Of a DNA stretch of 64,000 nucleotides, positions 12,489 to 25,259 are shown one piece after another. The stretch comes from Solea solea (lineage: Eukaryota > Chordata > Actinopteri > Pleuronectiformes > Soleidae). The DNA lies in the NCBI RefSeq assembly GCF_958295425.1, contig NC_081141.1:13983204-14047203 (forward strand), given 5' to 3'. A program made the translations under genes and the position numbers. Numbering within the stretch: the stretch's first letter is position 1; each line of letters starts with the position of its first letter. The notes under the pieces were generated by a model. That model saw only the letters and a program-made list of their open reading frames with translations, was not told the DNA's origin and made no database searches.

Positions 12489-13139
12489 ATCGTCTTTGTG
12501 ATCTTTCTTTCCATATGTTCAAAGGCAGCTCTTGCGATTTCGATTCTTCTTCTGTTTTGTTTAATATACAGTAAAAAGCTCTTTCCCACATTCCGAACTG
12601 ATATCTTCAAAACCCCAAATGAAACTCAGTTTGCAGTGGATATTGAAAAACTAAAATAAAGGTATCTCCACTGCCAAACAGGAGATGTAATCAATCCTTG
12701 GGAGCAAAAAAAAACCAGAGCAAATGTAATTGTGGAAGAGGATAAACACCAGTGCGTGACTGGTCAAACTATCCTTTGAAACTTCTCTCTAATAAATTAA
12801 ATACAGCTGGTGGAAGAACAACAGGGTTCTCTACAACCTGGTAACTTAACACGTATTCTCAGTAGTGGCAGCTTGTTACTGATATGTAACACATCAGTAA
12901 ACAATTAGGCCTATTAGCAGTGAACAAATCCATAAGAATCAAGCTTTGTTTGGTGCTTCATCAGCGTTGCTTTGATCGCTCTCTGTGTAAAATCTGATGT
13001 GCTGTTTTTTTTTAAGAATGTTCCGAAAATTATGTTTGAATGTTACATTTAAGGAAATGATGTCTCAAATGCTTTGTTTTATTTTATTTTATTTTATGTA
13101 TTCATTTTTCCTCTTCAAGACTGTTTTCTGGCATAAATA

Positions 13140-13978
13140 CTGACCTTGTCAGGGCCAGTATCCTCATGGAGACCAAATGCTAGTGAGACAGACCCTCATT
13201 TCTGGGGAAGTGGTTAAGGTTAGAGCTAAGATTTGAATTGTGGTTAGGTTAAGGTGATGGTTAGGCATTACCTGATTTTGGATAAGGTCAGTGATAAGAC
13301 TCTGTTTAGGCCAGAGGTGGCCAAACTCGCGGCCCGTGGGCCACATACAGCCCTTCTATCAATTTCATGTGGCCCTCCTTTTCATTTGGTTTGTTTTTGA
13401 TATTTACAGATGAATTTTGCTTTTGAGTTTTCTGTTGAAAATCATACTGTATATGGTCACACAGTAATGTGTAACTGTAAATGTTAACTGTTTACTGGCC
13501 ACTCCTTACCAGACTTAAAACTCATGTGGGTCCCAGGTCAAGAAGTCAATGCAGTGTCCTAAGAAGAATAGCTGTGCAAACCTGTGCATGTGTGTGTATA
13601 GACATATTTTTGTTACCTCTTTAGTCTTTAGTATGTTTTCTGTCAGTATCAGTGGTCCTCATCACAGAGACCAATGCCTGGTCCTACTGAGGCAGAACTT
13701 CATTTCTGAGACTCTGGTTAAAGTAACAGTTCAGAGTACAGTGTGTAAGAATGAGTGACATCTAACGGTGAGACTGCAGATTGTTACAGAGAGTAATTAT
13801 GGTGACACACCCTTACAAGAAAGAACGTCCTCAGACACAATCCTTGACTAAAGTACATATAAAAGGATTTTTCGAAAGCTACAAAAATCAAACGTGGGGG
13901 GGGAAATGTATAATTTTACATAGAACTGTGGTTAGACTGTGGCTTTTCAAATAAATGGAAGTCAATGCAGTGTCCTAA
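13140..13978 (+). repeat. Nested repeat cluster directly upstream of KCNIP3 exon 1
   Basis: A type II GGGGAC-family unit (TCCTCATGGAGACC, TTGAATTGTGGTTAGGTTA) at 13140-13311 is interrupted by a GGCC-rich hAT-like insert (about 13312-13536, starting CAGAGGTGGCCAAAC) and resumes at 13537 (AAGTCAATGCAGTGTCCTAA). A second unit follows at 13625-13742, then a TGACATCTAACGGTGAGACT fragment of another fish repeat, and the family's end sequence again at 13948-13978. Confidence 0.65.
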
Positions 13979-14030
13979 TCTCTCTCTCTCCCCCCTCTCT
14001 CTCTCTCACACACACACGCACACAGAGCGC
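13977..14030. repeat. Pyrimidine-rich and CA tract at the KCNIP3 5' end
   Basis: A CT-rich run followed by a CA run and an alternating GC/GT stretch lies where the core promoter or first transcribed bases of KCNIP3 should be. Such alternating purine-pyrimidine DNA can adopt non-B structure. A promoter role is inferred from position only. Confidence 0.6.
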
Positions 14031-14174
14031 GTGTGTGCGCGCATTCCTTCGCATCCATCCAGTGGAGCAGTGTGAGGTTGAGGATCCGCGCAGAGAAGAC
14101 TCGCTCTGCACAAATCCATCCTCCATCCTCCAGCAGCAGCAGCACCACCACCACCACACAGGGAAAACATGCAG
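13985..14174 (+). CDS. KCNIP3: KCNIP3 exon 1: 5'UTR plus two coding codons (Met-Gln)
   Basis: ATG at 14169 is followed by CAG and directly by a strong donor (CAG|GTAAGA, donor at 14175), so only Met-Gln is encoded here. Joined in phase 0 to 29780 it reads Met-Gln-Ala-Asp-Gly-Lys, matching the Met-Gln start of mammalian KCNIP3 and giving residue numbering that puts the cysteine pair at exactly 45-46. The preceding 150-180 bases look like a 5'UTR: CpG-bearing, with a CAG/CAC run at 14131-14158 just before the ATG. The exact transcription start is not visible; I set the left edge just after the CT tract at 13978-13999. There is no TATA box I would trust. Confidence 0.8.
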
Positions 14175-17100
14175 GTAAGACACATATTTAACACATGAAA
14201 TCATCATGATTAATATTTTATTTTACAAAACAATGGTTCGGGGATGATCTCTCTTTTGGTGACAAACGAGAAAAGGCGTTTAAGTGAAACTAACAGCCTG
14301 TATGTGTGTTTGTGTCAGGTTACTTATAATTGTATTGTTTTAATCTTCATCTTGGAAATTCCTTTATGACCCCGGTCGGCTAATTTGCTCCCGCATATGC
14401 TCAAAGCTGAGTTTGGGAGTGAAGTTATGTAATTGTCGCACTGATGAAAGAACAAGCTGCCTGTGGAGGAGACGCGTCGCTTTCAGCGCGCGACAGAAAT
14501 CACGCACACATGCTTCCAGCAAGTGTCACTTGGCATCACGTCTCCCAGTCCGCGTTTTCACGTGCGTGGCTCATCTGTGTAATTATTGGTGTGGTGAACA
14601 TGTGAGCAGTGAATGGAGAGACCACCTCGTGCGGCTGCGAGCAGTTTACGCGTGACTTTGTAGTCTGGTTTTAGATCTTCTTTCCCAAATCCTCAATTCT
14701 GGGAAGAACAGAGAGAGACGGTGTTTGTGAATCTGCTGCATCCACCCAGTCCTGAGCTTCAAGCTGCGTCCAAAGTGTCATCCAACACCCTGTAGACAGT
14801 GTTTCTGGTGGAGTTTCATCCTCTGTGTGCGCAAGAAAACAAGGCAAACCCATGACTGTAGCAGCAAATGAAAACCCTAATTGAAAAATAAGCAGCATCA
14901 GCATCCAGCAGTGTCATGCTATGTGTTTGTGGATAAACCCAGACCTGACAGATAGTGATATTGATATTTCTGATTGTGTTAGACAAGAACAAATGTTCTC
15001 TTCCTACAAATACACCTCTGGATGCAGGCAAACATCTGCATGAGCGAACATACTGTAGCTCTCAGTGATGAGACTCTGGATGGTGGGAATACAAGTCATC
15101 AGTGGCTTCTCTGTGAATAGTGAGACTCATCATCAGTCATTCACTGACACAGGGAATCAATCAGGGAATCGGTCCATCAATCACAAACATGACAAGACGG
15201 AGAGCAGAGGTCTTGGGGCTGAAGCAGTAAAGGCATGTGGACTTGTTTTTTCTAATATTACTTTCTGTCGTGGAGGTTACGGCTGGTTTTGGCTGTTTGT
15301 TTGTCTGTCTGAGTGTTAGCAGCCTAACTCAAAATGATGTGGCTGACATTCCCTGTAGATGTAAGTGATGGTCTAAGGAAGAAAGGTTTACATTTAGGTG
15401 GTGATCCAGATGTGGATCTGTATTCAGGAATGTATTGACACTGTGAAAAACCGAGTGGCATTGGTGGAGGTGTGTGTTCTCCGCGTGTTTTCTCTAGTTT
15501 CCAATGCTTTGGTTCCTCATGTTACACGTGCTCGATGATAATGGCGTCAAAGTAGTGAGGTTTTGTCGGGCTGCGATAAGCGATAATGTTCATTATCAAT
15601 TCATCGACAGGCTCTAAAGCTCATTAATAACCTATGACATAATGTCATAAAATGTGAAGTTGTGTGTGATTAATATCTGGAAACACAAAGATATTTAGTT
15701 AGTATTTGCAAAAGAATAAAGCTGCACTCACATATATGCAGTGGACGCATCAGCTCATTCACTTTGAATGGGACAGCATCAAGATTTGTTGAATTTGATC
15801 TTTCTTGCCTATGGCAGAAGTTGACAAATGTTCAAACTTTTCAAGTGGCAGCACAAACACTGGCCAGTCTAATCATGTTGTGCATGTATTATATTCCAGC
15901 ACAGGTGCTAAATCACATCAGTGCATTTACGCTCAAACACTTTGGTTCCCTAACAAAGATCCCAGACAAGACCATTCTCCCAGTTTCTGTTGTCTAACGT
16001 TTAAGATGGAACAAAAAGCTTTGAGTGAGATATTTTTAGTTCAGTTTGTAAAGTATTCCAAACAGAGGGGGGCGTAAAAGCTGAACGCTTGTTTCCTCAA
16101 TTTAGTCCGAACTCTGGAACAGTCAAGTGATGGATGCCACAAGGATGTAATGCATTAAGGCTATTGGTTCTTTGTAGCAGAGAGCATAAATAAGACTATG
16201 CCTTCATATACTCAGAGAAGGCCACTCAGCTTTGGCATACAAATCACAGTGATGAGTGAGGCGACTACAAACTGTAGTAAACCTTGAAGCACAATGATGA
16301 ACAGTATTCACAGAGCGAAGACACTGGGATCATCTGAATGATCCATTTAAAGAGAGACCAAAGTTAAAGATGTAAAATAGTAGCCACCATAACCACATGG
16401 TGGTGCATATCAAGCTAAACCTTTATGAACCCCTTGTGGTGCTTTTGGTGAAAATGAGGGTGTCAATTGCAATTGTGACATTGATGAATGATGTTAAAAT
16501 TACTGACCATATATCCACTGGGAACTAGTGCTGTTCTTTTGTTTTGTTTTGTTTGGTTTGAGACATTTGTGTATTATTTATGTTGACCACGACTTCTGTG
16601 TTATTCTTGCAGTTGCCACCCAGGGGCTATGAAAAATAGCTTTAAACTCTCTGGGCCAATTTTTTTTCTTTGCTATTGAAAATAAAATAAATTCAGAAAG
16701 TGGTGCAAGAACACACACCACTAACAACACTAAATCCCAAATCATTACATGGACCCAGACTAAATGCAAACTGTTTATAAATGTTATCACTCTGCATATG
16801 CTTATTTACTTTAATTAATGTACTCTGCATTATATCTCGACAAAGTCACAAAAGAAAAAGTTTAAAAAAAAGTGAAAATAAACTCCTATACTCACCCCTT
16901 CATTGAATCCACTCCAAATATGAATTGGTTAATCCTTGGCCTCTTCTCAACCCTTCGCAGTTTCAAACAACCAACTTTATTTATGCAGCATTTGTCGTAC
17001 AATGTCATGCTTCACATCATCTTGTTCTGAAGCCTTGAGACTGAACTGGCATTCTTTACAGCTTGTCTAACATTGTGTAGAGAAAACTATTAAGCAAGAA

Positions 17101-20100
17101 AATAAGCTGCAGATAATGGATGATTGAATGTTAGGATGTTTTCCATGGTTTGGCTTGGTTTGAAACTATGTTTGTTTTGTTTTTTTTGGTGATTTTGGTG
17201 CAGTTCACAGTTGTTGTTTTTCCTTATTCTAAACCAACTGCACAAACTGTGCTGTATTGTAGAGTGCACATTTCCTTGACGAGACTCAAGTCTGAAATTG
17301 CAGTTTTCCACAGAGCAGCCTGTCAATCAAAGCAGGAATACATAACCAGCCTAGAGATCAGTGACGCTACACCAGACATTCTGACGACAACACACACACA
17401 CACACACACACACACTACAGAGAGTGCATTGTGCTGCACCTGATACAGTGTCTGGGGGACCCACCTGTTCAATAGGTGGAGTGATTGGTAGATTTAGACT
17501 CATTAAATAATTGAACAGGTCTGGTAACTGTATCTTTGAAGTTGGAACAGGAATGGGCACCGCACACTTCTGATCTAACTTCTGCTGTTGACAAACACTG
17601 CACTGTAATACAATAGCTGCCGGTGAATAGAATCACCTTCATTGATGTTGTTGTGAGTGAGTGAGGCACAGTATTGTTTGCTGTTAAGGGAAAAATGCAG
17701 TGAAGTGAAGAAATGTGGCTGGAAAATATCAATCATTGATCATTTAATGAGTTAATGTCTGTCAAGGCCTTTGGTTACATCTATGGTATGGAATACACTC
17801 CTCAAAATTGACCTATGACCCGTGTGTGTGTGTGTCTGTGTCTGTGTGCATGTGAGAAATAAAGGAGGTGGAGCTGATAATCGAAACAAGACTCTTCTAG
17901 CATTTGGAGAATCCCTAGAGTATTAAATCTTTCTCCACATGAGGGCTCACACGTCAATACTCTCATACACACACATACACACACTGGTTTCCATGACTTC
18001 AGAGGACATCACATTGACTTACATTCATTTCCTGGAGACTTACTCTTTAACTTTAACCATAATTACTACTGACCTTAGCCTAACTTTAAAACACGTCTTC
18101 CCCTTGAAATGTAGTCATTTACATTATAGGGGCTTTATTTTTGTCCCCATAAGGAAGACAAGTCCCCATAATGTGAGTGTATAAACAGATTTTGGTCCCC
18201 ACAACACAAGGAATACCAGGTACACACACAGGTTTGAGCAGCTATTCTTCTTAGGACACTGCATTGATTCCCATTGATTTGGACAGCCTAAACATAGAGT
18301 TATCCCTAACCTTAACCAGTTAATCCCTAACCTAACCACAATGCAAATCTTAGCCCTGACTTTAACCAGTTCCTCAGAAATGAGGTTCTGCCTCTTTAGG
18401 ACCAGGTTATGGTCTCCATGAGGACTACTGGTCCTAAAGAGGTAGGAAATACACACACACCCACACACACACACACGTGCGTACACAGTCCATTTGCAGG
18501 GTGTTTCCAGCCATAGATGCACTGATTCGCTCTGACAGCCATACTGAGAGGCTTAAGCCGAAGCAGTCAAGACACAAATAGTATCAGCTCTCGACCTTCA
18601 GCCTGCTCCTCACATACATGATGCAGCAGGCATGTCATGTATGTAGTACAACACGCAGTACAGTGTGAGGTTGATATTTGCCATCATCTCTCAGGGACAG
18701 ATACAGCTCTGCTGCAGCAAACAGAAGGAAGCTGAAACAGAAGATGACCCATTCACTTGAGTCCAGTTCTCTTGTCAATTGACTTAACTTGTTTTAACAA
18801 ATGGTAATGAGTGATCTGTTTGCTTAAATCAAACAGAGACATAAAGGTTGAATCTGTCTCTCTGACACTGTGGTCATACACTCAGGGCTGTAATGAGTGA
18901 ACAGAGTGCAGGACTGTAAGAGCAGAGACCAAAGCTCACATCCTCCTATCATATTTCAAGTGAGTAATGATTACCTTTATTATTAACCAAAGACCACAAT
19001 GTCCCTTTATTTATAGCAAGTGCCTGAATAACAAAAATGTTGCTGTCAATCAGTATTTTATATGAACGTTGTGCAACTTCATTAAAATGTTTGAGTAAAA
19101 AGACAGTAATTCAATGTCAACAGTTTAGTATTTCCCCATACTGATGGTGAACTTAAAAAAACAGAGATTGACAACACTGGATATTCCAATGTCAGTTGTT
19201 TGATGAGTTATACGTCCAGCTGTTACTGAGAAACATCATCACAAGTCATGTTTGTGAGCACCAGACTAACACTGCTTCTATAGTCACTGTCCTTTTGGTT
19301 TCCTCGCCACCACGTCCTGAGGGAAATGTCCCTCTCTGTCGCTGAAAACTGTCCCATTTTCTTCCCCAAGTTGTTGTACTGTAGGGTGTTTCATCAGAGG
19401 AACAGCTGTTTGCTGCTGCAGCCAAAATGAAGGTTAAATAAGATCCTCCTTATCTGTAAGCAGGGTTAGGGAGAGTGAAATTACACATTTAATGTGTTAG
19501 TACTATTACTTAAGGCCTTTTTGTTAACTTTATTCTTGCCAGTTGGTTTATCTGCTGCTTGTTTATGTTAGAATCTTGTATGGAAGTCTTAAAGATTAAG
19601 CAAAATTAGAAGGAAGAAAAAAGGCAGTGTTTTTCATCTTTCCGCTCAATAAATTTGCTGTTTTTGGTTCACTGTTGCCTGCTGTAATCTGCAGCAGCAG
19701 GCTGCTGTTTACAGATGCTGAACACTTCCTGCTCAGCAGGGGAATATAGTGGATCATTTTTCAGCTAAAGGGACAGATATTCCCTCAGGTGGTGGTGGAG
19801 ACCAAAATCAGAGTGAACAGATAGTGAATCTCTCCTGATGATGTTGTTCAGTAACTGCTGGATGTTTAAATAAGCAACCAAATGTCAATGTAATGCTTCA
19901 CAAATTCAATTATTGCAGGTTTAATATAAAAGACATTTTACAACAATGTCCACAGACAATATTTCCTTTTACAAATACATTGTGATAATGATATTTGTGT
20001 TTAGAATTGGAAGAATTTCCCTTTGAATGTGAGGTTTTCCCTCTCTCTCTCTCACTGTCACTGTAACTGCTTGAGGGAGCAGTCGTGTTTCTCATTATAA

Positions 20101-22622
20101 CACTGTGATCCTCCAACTTTACTCTGAAGTGCCTTTAGAATTTGAATCAGAAAAAAATTTATTGATGGTCGTGACAGAAAATTGTCTGAGACGTGGCACA
20201 CGACATTCTAATCTAATAATTCTACCAATCTGTAACACAGTACACATCATAGAATAAGTTGGCTAAAACATGTGCTTGTGTACAGTCATTATTTTTTTGT
20301 TTAAGATATTTATGGCAAGGAGATGGTTCTGCCAAATCTTAAAAGAATAGGTTTTCTTCTCAGAAAAAAACCAGCAACACTAACAGCAAACACTGAAACC
20401 GACTAAAAGATAAACACCCCCATTGCTTTAGCAAAATGCTCCCACACTGGAGAAGGAAATGTTGCTGCTGGTGTTTTACATCCATCCGTCTGTCCCAAAC
20501 GATATCTCCGTCACTATCTAGCATGACTCATCATCTTTCTCGTTGGTGTGGACGTTACATCATGAACAAAGGGCCCCGAACTGTGACATGCGTAACCAAT
20601 GGGACAGATGTTTTTAAATGAAACATTTCACCCCTGTTACCTGTACACATGGTCGTGAACTGAATTTAAGTAATCATCCGTTTTTGTCAGAAACAGTATC
20701 CTGTATTTCTTCCATGTTAATTGTGTCTTTAACATAATCCCTGTTGCTCTGCAGTGTCCTTCTGCATGTTGGAGATGTGAGACTGTGTTGCACACGACTG
20801 GATTCCTCAGCAGGAAATCCTGGGTGGAAGAATTTCTGTAGTTTTTAAGTCTTTAATGTATCACTCATGTGCTTCCCGCTTTACCTATACATGTTTGTTG
20901 AAAAATAAATAGATGCTGAAAGAGGAAAAGCAGGGATTAAAACTTGTCTTGTGCCTACTAACACTGTGCTAACAAGATAGATGGGCCTCTTTTCTTTGAA
21001 GTAATGCATCCCACTGTGGTGCGCAGGAGGAGGGCGCAACACATACTGTATATCGGATAAAGTGATACGTTTATTTCTGTGCTTTATGGTAATGTTTGTG
21101 AAAACGGAAAATCACACTTTGTACTTACTTGTCGCTTCACAGGTTTAGCTGCAGCCTGTTCTTTCACTGGGATTTTGTTCAATAAAGCAGGGGTCAGTTC
21201 AGGTCCAAACTAATCTTATCTTATTTTACAGGTGATAGTTTGACTAATTTTAGCCTTTTTTAAATGGGACAAGCTTCCATTCCTCGTTTCTGGCTGCTGA
21301 ATTGTAGATTATTATGGCTTATATATGGTTATAAAACTTGACTGCAAATATAAACCGCTGCTATAAAACATAACTAAAGAAACATGAAAAAGAAAATCTG
21401 CAATATTATTTGAAAACTCAAAGAAAATGTCCCTTCATCCATCTGCGGTTCCTGACGCTGTTTCTGAGAATGACTGACATAAACCACATGGACATGATAC
21501 ACCTGCTGTGCTGCCTACAGTCGCTGAGCTGTGATTGGACAGTCATAGCAGACAGTCGGTTCAGCACCTGGATTTGTTAGGTTTGTTTTTTTCGGCTGTA
21601 TTTGAAGGTTGTTAGTGTAGCTGTATACGGTTGCAGCTCTAGTGTGTGGGTGGCTGTCGTATGTGTAATAGATATAAGAGGAGGTGAATTTGTCTGTGTG
21701 TGTGTACTTGTATTTATATCTTTGTGAGGTCCAAATTTATAAGTTATAGGACAAACCTATAACTTATAAATGGACACTCTTCTTTGCTAATAAGACAACA
21801 TCTAGATCTCTTTTCCATCACTCTGTCACTGCCTTCTCATCGATGTCTCTGCGTTTTCTATTTCATGCTTTAAATGAAAGTAAATTCTTGATGCTTCAGC
21901 ATCTCTGAATGTGTCTTCCCTCTCAAGTTCCCTCTGTACTCCGTATGAAGCCACTTGTGCAAGAAGTAAGTTTAGTAGTGGAGTGAATCCAAAATAATTT
22001 AGAATAAGTTACCATAAATAAAAGTCCTATGTAAGTCCTAATGAACAATCTAAAAGTTGAAAGGTTGTTTTTACATCACAAGCAGTCATTTGTATCTGTT
22101 TAAATATGCTTGAATACATCAGTAAAAATGCTTTTTCACTTTCCAAACATTGATTTGAGCCCATAGGCTAAAACATGGTTTCTGTTATTTCTTACAATTG
22201 CTTGATTTCAATACAACCCGGAAAACTCCCTTTGCCAGAAATTGATTCACTGTTCCTTCTCTTTGACTGAAAAATAGTTTCTGCCTCTTAATGACTTGAC
22301 TTCATTCATTCAGCTTTACCTTAAAATACAAGGAACAGTGCAGGTTATTGTGCCAGTCTGTGTGTGTGTGTGTGTGTCCAGGTATTACTAATGTTGTAGG
22401 GACCTAAACCTGTTTACACAGTCACATTATGGGGACTTGTCCTTGTGGGGACAAAAAAGCAAGTCCCCATAATGTAATTGACTACATTTTAAGGTGAAAA
22501 TATGTCTTAAGGTTAGGGTTAGGGTTAGGCCTGCAGTAATTATGGTTAAGCTTAGATTAAGTCTCCAGGAAATTGATGTAAGTCAATGCAATGTCCCCTC
22601 AAGTCATGTACTATGTCGAACA

Positions 22623-22661
<39 letters not shown>

Positions 22662-25227
22662 CACAGGATATTGCAAACATTAGAGGGAAATGCTGCCCCA
22701 GGAAAATGAAGCGTCAAGCATGGAGATAAAAAAAACTAGTTGAAAATGTACTGTATGTGTGTGTGTATTTTATTTTGTATATGCAGTGTGCGTGCTTGTG
22801 ATTGTGATTTATGATTGTGGGAAAGCCTGTGTGCATGTCCAGCAGTCCATGAAAAAAAAAAAGACTCATGCAACGTGGAATTATCTTGGGTTTAAACTAC
22901 ATCTGCTTGTCTCCTCTTTTCATTTTGAAACTTTTTATAGAGCCACTCTGAAAACATGTTTTTTTAAATTCACCTCTCTAGGGAAGAGAGGTGAATTTCA
23001 TTTAAGCACCTTGACACAGTGGAGGTGGTGGGAGAGAGGAGCATGACTCCTGTACCTCACCATCCCTGATCTAGACAGCTCCTTCAGTGTCAAAATGATC
23101 CATCTTCAGGCCATCTTCCACGCGGAACCAGAACGAAGCGTAAACAATCTTTGTCTTTGTCTTGAAAAAGTTTCCCGTAAACGCGGCATGATTTGAGGAA
23201 ATGTCTTCATTCACACAAAACTCTCCAATTTGCTGAAAATAAGTACATATGCCAGGACAAAGAGGCGCTGTAACACAATCACAGACACAGAATGAACAGA
23301 GCCAGGGGAAAGGAAAGTAAATAAAAGAAAGGAAATAACTTCTCATTAAGCAGACAGACCAAACAACCGTGTTGCCAACTTAATGACTCTGTTGCTATAT
23401 TTTGCAGCGTTTAAAGCGACAAGCGACGTATCGAGCCAATTTCTGGCCTAATCTTAAATACTTTCCGAGAAGGAAATGTCCAGTTAGTTCTGCTACATGA
23501 GTGAGCTTCATCTAGCTGCATTTACTGCGGGTGGAGAGTCAGTCTGACTATAGACACACACACACACACACACACAGAGATACACTGTGACTGCACAGAC
23601 AAGAACGAGCTGTGGATGTGGCAGTGCAGCCGACTGTGTGTGGAACAATCACTGAGCTGTATTGTTCTTTCAAAATAGTGATCTTGTGATATCTAGTACC
23701 CTTTCAGGCTGGCTTTAATTACTTTTTATTGAGAGTAGTCGGCAACACCGCCAAATAATCTCCAAACACAAGAAAAAGATGTAACGTGTTCTTGTCTACA
23801 TGAAAACACCAGGGTGGCATTCAGAGATTTTCCCACTCTGGGGCCTGTTTGCAAAAAATACTGTTTCAGGTCTCAAATCAAAACACTGGTTCCATGTGGA
23901 TGAAATACGATAAAATAAAATAAAAAAAACCTTCACATCCACCTTCGTTTCCATGTCTGAAGGAGTGGAATCGCAGGTTGTTCCTCCCTGCTGCTCAAAT
24001 CTCTGTGGAATGTGCCACAAACGAATAAAACAACACTTTGGAGTTCAGGAACAAAGTGATAGCTAACACCGATGCTAATGAATGGCAAATGAATGCTTGC
24101 TGTAACATTGTGCTGGAAATGAAGTCAGGATTTGCAGACATGTTCAGAAATGTCCATGTTCACCCATGTGTTGCATGATCACTAATGCCCGTTGAAGCCA
24201 ATATTGATAAAAACCTGGATGCTTTGCAAAGTCATTTGACCTGGGAGTGAATGCCATTTAAACACATTCCCACTGGTCAAAAACCTGGAATTGATTTGGG
24301 ATTAAATTGGTTTGTGGTGGTGAGAGTGGGATATTATTCCTATCAGCACAACATGTCTTATGTGTAATCCTTTTCAAAGTTTATTGTTGTATAATATATA
24401 CATGAGCATATTCGTATTCGGGTTATATTCTGGTTACACTGTCTACATTGAATGACTTACTTATAGAACTTGAACCTGTAAGTCATAGGTGTAATGATGA
24501 CTGAAGGATGAATTATAAAGTTCCATTTTGCTTCCCTGGTTTCAGGGAGCATGTTGGTTCACAGTCACACAGAACCATTGTACATGTGATCACTATCACC
24601 TCGGCTAAAACATGTCAAAATGGCTGCTGTCCAAAAAGCCCATTATAAAACGTTGTGTGACAATTTATAAAGATAAACTGACTGAAACCAAAATAGGCAG
24701 AAATCCAGATTGTTTGGTAAAAAAGGAGCAATGGAACAAATGGTGGTTTCACAAAAACCAAACAAAATCAAGCCAAAGGCAAAACACAACTAAGGGGGCA
24801 GAGGCTGGCCGGCTTGCAGGAAAAAGAGGGAAAAAAACTGGCAATTAGAAAAAATATCAAAGGAACAAAAAACTAGAGGTAAGAGTCTTGGAGAATCACT
24901 GAAATAGGGTCGTTATCACACGGAGTAGACGTGACGCACTGGCGACTATGGATCCAGAAACCAAAATAGCAGAAGTTAACGAGGAGATGAGTTGCAGGTG
25001 AGTGGCTCAGAAGCTCCGCCAACCAGCCATCCTCCTGAAACAGAGGAAGCAGGACACAGTACACAGGAACACAGGAAACTAAGAACTTTAACAAAATAAA
25101 AGTCAGGAACTAACAACATGACACATTGAGCAGAAAGAGTCATAGAGTGGTGAAGGCAGAGACCACACTGACAAAGTTCTCTCAGATAGGAGGTTCTCCA
25201 GTGATTGCAACAAAAGACTCATGTACG

Positions 25228-25259
<32 letters not shown>

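Larger units (their letters stand above)
1..13976. other. Intergenic region upstream of KCNIP3, no gene recognised
   Basis: No exon with convincing protein similarity and splice signals on either strand. The region is a mixture of AT-rich unique DNA and the repeats listed separately. The 3180-4030 part is richer in GC and has overlapping open frames of up to 147 codons but no family similarity I can see; it might be conserved regulatory DNA or an untranslated exon. Confidence 0.55.

Noticed and set aside
22505..22530. Telomere-like TTAGGG runs (also near 50703 and 38760)
   Set aside because: Only two or three units, embedded in the GGGGAC repeat family at two of the three sites; not an interstitial telomere tract.
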